Below are positions 13,576-23,900 of a stretch of 64,000 bases of DNA, in pieces. The notes below the pieces were generated by a model that was not told where the DNA came from, searched no databases, and worked only from the letters and a program-made list of their open reading frames with translations. Each line of letters starts with the position of its first letter. The first letter of the stretch is position 1. The stretch is from Pithys albifrons albifrons (lineage: Eukaryota; Chordata; Aves; Passeriformes; Thamnophilidae). The stretch is taken from NCBI RefSeq assembly GCF_047495875.1, contig NC_092463.1, positions 12,472,622-12,536,621 on the forward strand, in the 5' to 3' direction. The position numbers were made by a program, and so were the translations under genes.

Positions 13576-15180
13576 TATGAACACATCCAAATTTGAACAC
13601 TGGATTTTTGTATGTAATATCCATAAGTATTGGCTGAAATGCTAGCATTTAAGCCACAGATTGTGTTCTGACCAGGTCCTGATAACACTTTTCTTTTGCA
13701 AAAAAGGATACATTCTCTGTTATTCCAGTGGACTTAGTTCAATTACACCAAAGAGGCTTATTACAAACAATTGTAAAAGTAAGAAGAGAAATTTCTTTGT
13801 CCTTCAGAGAAACCTTGTCAGACTTCACATTTGCAAACCTCCCGCTCTCTGAAGGGCATCCAAAATACACCAAATAGCAAAAATCCCTGAAGGTACATAA
13901 TTAATGTGGCAGTTCAGCTACTGTGTTGAAAAACAAGGAAAACATTGTATATATCATTAATAAAAAGATTACTTAAAATTGCATTTCTGAAGTAGAGATC
14001 AGAGGTCCAAATGTAAATTATATCAGATGCTGGAATCCCAAAAGCACTGTCTTTATTTTAATAATGACACGTTGTCTCCACTGCCTTCTCTGTAAACCTC
14101 TCAAAATGCCAATTATCCAAGGAAGTACACAGCTTCTTGGGTGAATTTTGCAATTCACCTGTCATTGAAGCAGCCGTGACCAGACTGCTATAGCAGTGCC
14201 AGAGTTACTAACTGAAAACTAAAGTGCTTCAAGGTTGTCCTGCATGGACAGCCACAAATTACAGCAAATTTAGATTGTTTTTTATGGACAGGTGCCAAAG
14301 AAAAGCTCTTGGCTCTGGCTAACATGGCAATGCAAGTAACACAGCTGAGAGGCAGTTTTTGGTTGTGGCTGTCACCAGTCTCACCTTGAAGCTTCACAGC
14401 TCTAGCAAGGATGAGCGCAGCAAGGTTTGTCCATCTGAAAATGACCATGAAGTTACTCCTGGAGGAGACTTTGACAAGTGGAGGCTCTGCTCAGGTCACC
14501 TCACAGCACAGCCAGGCTGCTGCCAAGAGGAGTGCTCAGCTGGCAAGTCCTTTCCCAGCTTCACCAACTGCAGCTTGCATGGCCCCAGCCTGTCTGAGCT
14601 TCCCAAACAGCCACACTTCTGGCCAAGGGCACAACAGATCCTTCATTACCAGTCACTGCTCACAAAATCTAAAGGTTTTCCCAGAACTAGATCCTCCTAC
14701 TTCTTTCATTCTTGTCTCATGTTTCCCCTCACTTTTAGGGCCAGGCCCATTCCTTTCCCCAACACAGCCAAGCTGTGTACAACTCTGTAAACAGTGCTGA
14801 ACTCTCCACATTTCCTTCCCATGTCTTGTGATTAGCTGCATCCATTCCTCTCTGCTCTCATCTTGCCTTTCCTTGCTTATCTTATCTTATACCATTTTTC
14901 ACCTGACATATCTACAGTTCACAGATTGCATGTTTCACATGAATGGCCTAAGCATTTTTTTTGTACTAAAAGTAGTACATGATTTGAAATTGTTTCTGTA
15001 TTTCAAGTAATTGTATGAATTGAAACAAATACCAAAGGTGCAAATCCACAGTTTGCATCCAGACTGGCTTAGGCTAATGGATCTTTTAACTTAAAAGAAA
15101 TTCTCTTTGAAAACAAGAATTTTCCTTATCAAGGACAAACAAAACAAGGAAGAGGACAAATCAAAATAACTAATTTACTT

Positions 15181-15239
15181 TATAATATATATATATATGT
15201 ATCTTTATAATAAATATATAAAAGTTATAACATATTTTT
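15181..15239. repeat. AT-rich low-complexity tract
   Basis: Short TA repeats and T/A runs with almost no G or C. Confidence 0.8.
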
Positions 15240-15295
15240 AAGTGATGCCATTCTTTACATAGTCTTCAACTTAAAAAATTTCCTGTGCACTGTGA

Positions 15296-15305
15296 GGGGG
15301 GGGGG
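15296..15305. repeat. G homopolymer (10 bases)
   Basis: Ten G in a row in an otherwise AT-rich region. Confidence 0.9.
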
Positions 15306-18300
15306 AGAGCTCTGAAATTTACTTACATCACTTAGTGGGACATCAACAAAGGAGATGGTTATGCAATAAAACTTGAAAAATAACATAGTTCATAGTGAAG
15401 ATATATCTAAGTGATATTTTGAGGCAATTCTTTGCCACTTGTTTATAAGTGGTCATAATCTGAACATAAGAAAATTGATTTGTCAATGTAACCAGGTTTG
15501 TACCAGAGAAGGTACACTTGAGCTTTTATGTAAGTTGGTCTTCTAAAGACACACTTCAAACAATATCTCAATACAAATCTCCCTCAGAACTAGGAATCAT
15601 ACCTGAGCTTTGCGGACCTGCTGATGGAAATTGGAGACAAATGGATCTAGCTGAAGCTGTCTGGACCATAACTTCAAACCTCAGAAACTTCCAACCTCAG
15701 TAAAATTCAACCTTCCCCAAACTGTTCCTGCAAAAGTTTTTAGATTGATTTTAAGAGGCACTTAAGCAAAATTGTGACAATGTAGTAAGAAATACATTTG
15801 GATGAAGCTTTATCATTTCTGTGCAGTACCTAGGTATACATCTTCTAAATAAGCTTGTGTAAGATATTCAGGGACTGGGAAAGGAAAATGAGTAAGCTTA
15901 GTTCCATCAAACCTCCACCTAACGCCAGTAAAGGGAGCCCCACTCCCATGTAGAGACCCATCATTCCCATTATAGACGAAGCTGCTCTGTCCCAACTGGG
16001 AGTCATTCTTCACATGTGGCAAAATTAATGAAGCTCTAGGCAGGGGCCAACTTGTCTTATTGCCACTGGAGAACAAGTGACTCTAAAATTGCTTTATTCT
16101 CCCCTCATAAATTAATTTCCCACATTTCCACTCTTTGAAGTGTAGAAACAGCAGACTATGACCACTCTGCACAGAGTGGTGAGTCACGAAGAGAGTGGTG
16201 GGAGAACTATCACAGAAAGGGAAAAGTGCAAAGGCTCTTTGAAACTCCTGAGGCTACATTTACCTTTGTGAGTAGTAAGACCCAACAAGAGTAAATTTGT
16301 AGAGTTTGTCTCACTTTTGAAACTACATGAATTTGGGGGAGTAGGGGATACTCTGAACTATTCCCAGTCTAGTTCCACCAGCTGGGATATGTTAATATGG
16401 TCTTGGAGCACATCTCCTCATTTAAGTTCATTCGAGGGAAATGCAGTTTGTGTGCTCTGTGAACCAAAGCACTCTAAGTGGCAATAACTTTAAGGGTTGT
16501 TGGTTGGGTTTCTTGATTTGGTTTGTTTGGTTTGGTTTTTTTTTTAAAGTGCACTCCTGACAAGGTACACCTTGTAGGAGCTGATTTAATGGAAAGAATC
16601 TGCAAGACAGTGAAGCAGTAATCAAAGATAGAAAGAGAAGCAGACAGAAGAGAGGCTAAGAAAGAGTGGAGAATCTCCAAAAGTAATAAGCCACATTAAA
16701 ATTGGAAAACAGGCAAGAATTGAGTGCAAAGTGCTCTGAGATTTCTGCCTACCTTTCTAATAACAGCTGGAATCAAAGCTTGAAAGCAGTTTAAAAGAAG
16801 AGAGAAGATAAATGTTCTGTAAACTTATAGACTATATATAGACTATGATACCTTTAACTGTAGAAGACAAGGTGCTCAACAAGGACAGAAAAACTGAAAA
16901 TTAAATGGTGAGGATGAGCAGTGGTTAGGATGAACTGGGATTAAGAGAACATGATCAAGGTTAGCTGAAGAAAGCAGAGCAAATATTTCCAGTTGAATGC
17001 TGTCCAAACCAATATATAAGGATAATGGGAAATTTGAGGTCCCCAAATTTTTTATCTTCCTGTTTTGTTCTGTTCTGCCACAGCCTTGCAGCTTTACATT
17101 TGCGTGTCCTCTATGGAGTCATCTCATTGTAATGCCATACCTTATTTTCATGATGAGGGCTATAGCTGAAATACAGTGATTCACCAACAGTATTTCAGCT
17201 GAGTGAACACAACGATTCTAATAGCTGTCTCCTCATTAGCAGGTTTTTGAGATAAAGACAGTTGAATAGCTTGCATCCTCTGACATCCCAAATTAATAAC
17301 GCTCCAGTAGCAAATAATAAAGTGATAGAGATTGGCAATATTACTTTTTGGTACAGTACAAAATAGATTAAAATTAATCTGGCTTGTTTATCTACACAGT
17401 CTAGACTATTTCAAAATGCTGGAGATCTCTGCCTTGGCTCTAACAGATGATGCCCTAGAGAGCTCTAAATAAAGCTAAAAGAACTACTCCTAAAGCAAGA
17501 TTCAAAAATTTCTAGATTACAATTTTATGAATAAAATTAATTAACCAACAATTCATTACATTCTAAAAGCTTCATCTGACCATAATAATCCTTGTTTGCA
17601 GCCCAAACAGTATTTAATTGCAGAATGATGAAATAATGTGGATATTTTTTGATTACAGTTTATTACATAACAAGGAAGAATTTTTCTTTGAATCATAATG
17701 AAAACTTAACTGACACCACTATTGGCACCACTAATCTAAAATATTTCCAATTACGAAATTTCAGTCTGTGTCTTAATCAGTTTTATATTAGAAGGAGATT
17801 TTAACAAGATAGTGCTGTGAAAATAATTTCATTGCTTTATAAAACCTTTGGCTGGATCTCATAAGTAATTAAACTCCAGCCATCTTGGAAATCTGACAAA
17901 AATGCAGTTCTAATTTTAATATTTTTTAAGATTACAAAGTTTCGAGTTACTTTTATTTTTATCCACTGTCTTTAATCATATTTAATCTTTTCCCTCCCTC
18001 TCCATCCCCCAAACAGTCTAAAATTTCTACTTGAAAGAAGATTCCAGGAGGCATAAATGCTAGACACCAGAATCATAACTCACTACAGAAGCTGAACGAA
18101 AGCAACAAGGGCAATCTTACAAAATGCAGTTACTTTTCTATGCAATATCTGCAATGATTCCCAAGGACTGCTCTTTCAGGACTTTATCCAAAGGTGCTCT
18201 CAGCTGAGGCAAAATGTGCTGAGAGTTCATTCAGATTTAGAGCAGCATTCACATAATCTTGGACCTCACCCAATAAGACATTTCTACCATGAGTTCACAT

Positions 18301-19303
18301 TTATGTGAGAGGCCTTTCTCAACATTGTATTTAATAAAACAACGGACAGATCATCTCTTATGGAGACACCATTACAGGAACAATTACAGTGCTGCCCATC
18401 CTTCATATAGACAGACCCAGCTGCCAAAACTTTTAAAGTGGCAATAGCACATTTTGAACTAAAACACCAGGAGGGAACACACAGCCACCCCCCTAGAAAA
18501 TGTTGTGCAGTTGGGATTCAGCCTGCTCAGTGACAGCCAACAACTACTTCACTTCAACCTCATCTCCTTCTGACACTTATGAAGATCCCACAACTTGAAT
18601 TAGGAGTAACTCAATATCACTGAGCCAGTTTTCATTTAAAGGTAACAGTTGGCTTGCATACCAGAGGCATAGTCAAGAGATGTACAAAATTCAGGCTCCT
18701 GTCAAACACCTCTTTGCTGAACAAGGAAGCAAGAAATTAAGGACAGTCGGAGAAAAAAAAAGTTGTTTTTGCTACACTGCATGGTTTACTTAAATTTAAT
18801 GCCCTGTGTTAAGACCTATCACAACCATTGATGATATCATGCAGCCATAATATCTTGGTCCAGACTTCAAAGAGTATAACTGAATTCACAGTCCTGGTAA
18901 ATATTGATTTCTTAATACAAGCAACAAGAAACATGAACTACAAATCAGTGGATTACATTTTGCCCATTAATTAATTAAAATCTGTCATTTACAAGAGTGC
19001 TCTGAAAAATTTTCTCTGAAAAAGCTTTTTTAACCTAGCATGTGAAAAATTCATAGAAACCCATTGCATTTGTGGCACTAAATAAAAATCAGAATAACAG
19101 GATGGAAAAGTTGCTACTATATATGGCTTCTGGGTTCCATGACAGAGACAATTTACTCAACACAATTATCCTTTGTATGTTAAAATACCTTTATAGACTA
19201 ACCAGACCAAACAGAAGCCACACTTACAGCACTCACTATAAGGTAGCACAGGTTTACAGGGATTCAAGCTTAGGAATATACATGCTTTATGTGATGAACA
19301 GAC

Positions 19304-19308
<5 letters not shown>

Positions 19309-19350
<42 letters not shown>
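19309..19350. repeat. AC dinucleotide microsatellite, 21 units
   Basis: Uninterrupted (AC)21, 42 bp, preceded by a short T run. The 111-codon open frame over it (repeating His-Thr) is a product of the repeat. Confidence 0.97.
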
Positions 19351-19352
<2 letters not shown>

Positions 19353-20089
19353 AAAATATTTTCTAGAATCAAGAAATATAAGCGCAGGGAATGCAAATTT
19401 ACACTAACAAGTTTATATATATGTAAAGACACAATTATGACATAACAAACTTTCTATTTGTAGCAGAACAGCCCAGCTCCAGAGAGTCTAAAAAACATCC
19501 CCTGCACTGAATAGCATGATGACAATTTTCTGTGTCTGTGACATCAAGTGGTACAGAGAAATGGATATATTTTTGCAATAAATTAGTGTAATGTTAACTG
19601 TTTTCCACCCTAAGCATCAATTCCACTATAGTCTAGTGTATTAACTTGTCAAAAATAATAAACTAGTGAATAAAGACACAATGTATTAAAAAAATGTTTA
19701 TTGTTCCTTAAAAATATTTAGATATAGGATAATTTTGTTTATACACAGTCGTAAATTCAAGTTTAAACAACAGGATTTCAAAACTTCAATAATTGGTTCA
19801 AGTAATCTGTCACACTTTTTCCTGGAACTTTCAGAAGGCATTTTACAGTAAGTCGAGCTCATAAGAGACTACCCATATCCAGAAGTAGCAGTCTCACTTG
19901 CCCTGTGATCTTCCCCCTTCTTGTGCATAGAAGCTGTTTTGCCTTGAACTACAGCTACTCTAACCCTCAGTGATCAGGTTGGGGAGTTAAACAAGTTTAA
20001 ACTAGTGGGGGAAAAAATCCCAGACAGATGAAATAGGCATTAACTGATCTGAACATCATCCTCTGTTAAATAGTATGTCTTCAACTCTT

Positions 20090-20357
20090 GATGAGAACAA
20101 GAGTTCTCTTGTCTCAAGTTGCAACAAGGGAGGTTTAGATTGAATAGTAGAAAAAAAATCTTAAGTAAAAGAGTTGTTAAGTTGAACAGGCTGCCCAGGA
20201 AATTGGTTGAGTCACCATCTCTGGAGGTATTAAAAAACTTGTAGATGTGGCACTTTGAAACATGGTTTACTGTTGGACTTGGTAGTGCTGGGTTAAGTTT
20301 TGGACTTGATGATCTTAAAGGTCTTTTCCAATCTAAATGCATCAATGACTCTGTGAT
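20090..20357 (+). mobile_element. Old CR1 LINE 3' fragment downstream of WDR25
   Basis: Contains degraded GTTGAACAGGCTGCCCAGGA and GTTGAGTCACCATCTCTGGA. A CTTGATGATCTTAAAGGTCT motif follows, ending near TGACTCTGTGA. It lies 3' of the WDR25 stop, in opposite orientation, and would be part of the 3' UTR only if the distal polyadenylation site is used. Confidence 0.78.
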
Positions 20358-20660
20358 AAAACCTGGCTTAGGAAGGAAAGCTGCATTGACAAGATACATA
20401 ATCAGAGCAACAATTTTCTTAAGTTTGGGTACTCAAACCAGGGTGGGATCAGATGAGCACCAGAAAATTGACACAAAAGGGTCAGAAATTTGTCACCAGG
20501 GCCAAGGGAGAGAGTAGGACCATTTCTTTGCTCAGCAGCTAACCACAAGGCCACCTTCACTGCATTATGAAAACATACACTTCAAGGTCATAGAAGACAA
20601 GACAACAGTCTCTCTCCTACTTACAACACATCACAACAAATTTCACATTGCATATTCTGG

Positions 20661-20666
20661 TTTATT
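20661..20666 (-). promoter_or_regulatory. Candidate WDR25 polyadenylation signal AATAAA
   Basis: AATAAA on the minus strand about 54 bases after the stop codon would give a very short 3' UTR. A further AATAAA at 19697-19702, beyond a CR1 remnant, could serve a longer transcript. Neither is tested; transcript ends would decide. Confidence 0.55.
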
Positions 20667-20719
20667 TCATAAGCCTTTGACAGACTAACAAGAGACATCC
20701 TGAAAATTAACCCTGCTTG

Positions 20720-20941
20720 TTATTGCCAGATCTTGATTTCTCCAGCCCAATCACATGTTGCAAGGAGTGATGGCAAGACTGGGTGAAATATTGCACTCAC
20801 ACAAGCTTCTTTATGTGCAGACAAAGTGCGAATAATCCTAGAAGTATGATAGCTGTAGAAAAACACTTTGCCATCTGAACTTCCTGTCGCCAAAAGTGTT
20901 CCATCTGGAGAAAATTCACAGCCCACAGCAAATCCTTCCAC
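20720..20941 (-). CDS. WDR25: WDR25 terminal coding exon with stop codon
   Basis: This 222-bp exon gives 73 residues and the TAA stop at 20720-20722. The acceptor ends TTTTCACAG. It holds the last two WD40 blades: [20 protein letters not shown], then an [12 protein letters not shown] segment ending in the closing strand KIWQ. Translation begins inside the reading frame at GTG (Val). That codon is not a start; the exon joins the upstream GHK. Confidence 0.97.
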   Translation of the reverse strand: MEGFAVGCEFSPDGTLLATGSSDGKVFFYSYHTSRIIRTLSAHKEACVSAIFHPVLPSLLATCDWAGEIKIWQ

Positions 20942-23900
20942 CTGTGAAAATCAATAACAGCATAACTCTTGATGCTGATTAGAAAAGTTCATTGTGGTAT
21001 ACTGAAAATTAATATAGTACAAAAAAAAGTATCTTTAAATAAATATACACTTAAGACTTCTCCAGGTGTTTATTAAGACACAGCTATATCACAAACTTAT
21101 TTAATCAAGCTATTAAGCATTCATAAAGTCTTCTAACAACTATCTTCTTCAGAGTGCATATGATTCAAAATAGACTTGCACATGGGAAAGCAAATGAAGC
21201 CAATTAATACCTATCACTGATTTATAATAAAACACTATTAGCAGACATATTAAAAAGCAGAGGTAGTTTGCTGTCTATCTTCCTTTAAACCTGAATACTG
21301 AGTCCCTGGTGAAAAAGGATACCTTATGTCCTTCATATCTTTTCTTTTTGTTGATCCGGTATGGTCGCTGGGCAGAAAACAAAGCCAGGTAGTTCCCATT
21401 CGTCTGAGCAACAAACATAGACTCCCTTGGGTGCAGAGCCAGACTTGGGCACGTGTAACGCTCCTGAAATTAATTTTAAAGAAAGCTTTGTTGTATGAAA
21501 CAAAAGATTTGTTCAAATGATTCAACTTATCTTTTGACATATTTGAGAGCCCATAAAATGCAAAGAATACATAAGCAATCTCCATAGTAAAATTATAGTT
21601 ATTTAATTCATTAAAAACCCATCAAGACAAATGCTAAATCACACCTCTACCCTGATGTCTTAAATATTGACCAAAATTCCCTATCTCTCTAAACTATAAT
21701 TATACTGCAGAACAGCTGAAGAAAAATAACTCCAACCAGATGGTTCTCAATTATCCTCTTCCTGCCAAGAAAAACCAAAGTTTGAATGTGCAAGTGAATC
21801 CCCTTCTCCAAGTTTTGGCCTAAACTAAATACACAGTGCTGAGTTTTGATGCCAGGAATACAAACTAGGAGTGCTTTGGCTGTGGGATGCATCCGCATGT
21901 GAAGAACACCACAGGCTACGTAGTAGAGTGGAAAGGACATTGGATTGGTTTTGTTGTGTGGTTTGGAAGTGAAGGACCATGAAGAAAGTTTCTGGGTACT
22001 GTAAGGTACTGGGCACAATGCAGTGCATGTTTCTGGGGAGAAACTGAGTCTAACAGGTTGGGATCAGAAAACACAACACAATTGGCAGGAGCACCGTGCT
22101 GTTATGCAGGGTATGCATGTAGTGATTTAGAGCTCTTAAGTATTCATTTGTTAATGCACACAAGTCCTCTTGGTATCTAATCTGGAGAGATGAGGGGCTT
22201 TCTCCCACCTGAAAAGTTTCAAAGGTGAAATTCAGAAAAGTGAAGCAGAATGCACAAAACCATCACCGGGTTTTGTTTATTCACAGTACAGAAATTCGGG
22301 TCTGGGGAGACCAAGAAGTCCATTTCAGAGATGCTGTAGTCATGAGGATGGAGTGGGGGAGGATTGTTTATTTGTTGCTCCTTGATACTGAACCTGTCTG
22401 GGCTGTAATTTATATATTCACAGTTGGGTTTTTCTTCCTATTGTCTACTGAAGATGTGGATAGGTCCAAAGATAAAGACATAAATATGGAAATTAAACAT
22501 GAAACATGTTACATAGGATACTTGACTTGGGTTTTCAGAAAAGACCCAGGGAGTTGAAATTATCTATTAACTTCCTTGGTAATCTCCTTTGAAGCTGTCA
22601 GCCTTTCTAGACAATTTAGTCCATTAAATGCCTTGCTTGGATAGATGACTGAGTGAAACACTGCACCTGCACTGATAAATTTGCCTCTGTCATGATGCTG
22701 CACTAGGTATCTGTATGCATGTATCAGGTTGCTATTATTATGTGAATATTAAACTCAATTTCTCAATAGCTCTGAATGCAGCTGATGAAAAATGTATGAA
22801 AAATGTGGGAAAAGAAACATGGCACTATAGCAACTACTGCCATGCACCACTGGTAAACTAGAATGACACTGCAGAGTCTCTGCCTAAATATAGTTTAGAT
22901 GTCAGTGAATTAACACTCAAATATAAACATTTTAAACACAAGGAGACCTCCCATTCTTCAAGGTCATTTTTTAAGAACAATTAAGTAATGAGTGTGAAAA
23001 TCAACCTGCACAAACAGCATCTTTTACATCATACGATCATCTTAGAAAAAATCATGAACTTTTTTGTTACTACACTGAAAAGCATGAAATACTAAATAAC
23101 GACCCAAGCAGTAGTAGTTAATCTTACATGAAAAATCTGATTGGAGATTTTTGCAGCACTTTGGAAGTCCCATGCAATGATGGTACGATCAGCTGAGTCC
23201 CGGCTTACTGCATCTGTGCTTGTAAGAAATTCTCTTCCTTCAGGGAGAAAGAGTATATCCAAAGTCTGTTGTACTGCAGCTTTGTACACTCTTAATACCT
23301 AGTGGATAAGAAAGTTTGTTATTTTTGGACAGATTAGAGCATGATAACCTATGTTTTCCATCTTTGTATTAATTAATAACTATCAGCATTAAATTATATA
23401 TTATTTCAAAGAGCCAACATACAGGAAGATTAATCAAGATTTTAAAAAGCATCAATTTAATTATAAAAATGTTTGTACAATTTATATATTGTACTTATGT
23501 ATACATGAGATTCTGTTGTAAATTACCAAGAAATTACAGTAAGATCCAGAAGGAGCTTTAGAAAACACAGCGTTGTGGATCTGGGTCTGCAAAAGCTTCC
23601 TTCTATATTATATTATTGATTGAAGAGGCAAAAGAATCTTTGGCAGCAAACTGGCCAACTTGTTGAGCTGTGCTTAAAACTGAAGGACTCAGGGGATTTT
23701 GGGGGGTCCAAAGTGCCAGTGCTACATCAACCACCTCAAGTGTATGTTTACCAATGCACACAGCCTGGGAACAACCAGGAGGAACTGGAGCTCTGTGCAC
23801 AATCAGAAAGTTATGATATCGTAGGAATAACTGACACGTGGTGACACACAATGGGTGGCTATAGGCTGTTTGAGAAAGAGATGCAGGGAAGAAGGGAAGG

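Larger units (their letters stand above)
13576..20089. other. Intergenic downstream of WDR25, mostly unrecognised
   Basis: Includes a locally GC-richer stretch at about 14340-14800 with overlapping open frames, simple repeats at 15.2 kb and 19.3 kb, and an AT-rich stretch at about 17280-17960. No gene was recognised. Confidence 0.7.

Noticed and set aside
19072..19407. 111-codon open frame with a His-Thr repeat
   Set aside because: Kept open by the AC microsatellite; no domain.
1..20000. BEGAIN 3' coding exon on the plus strand, expected from human gene order
   Set aside because: No long plus-strand frame or recognisable BEGAIN sequence is present; it may lie beyond the left edge.
21250..21585. 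111-codon minus-strand open frame
   Set aside because: Alternate-frame shadow of the WDR25 exon at 21323-21463.
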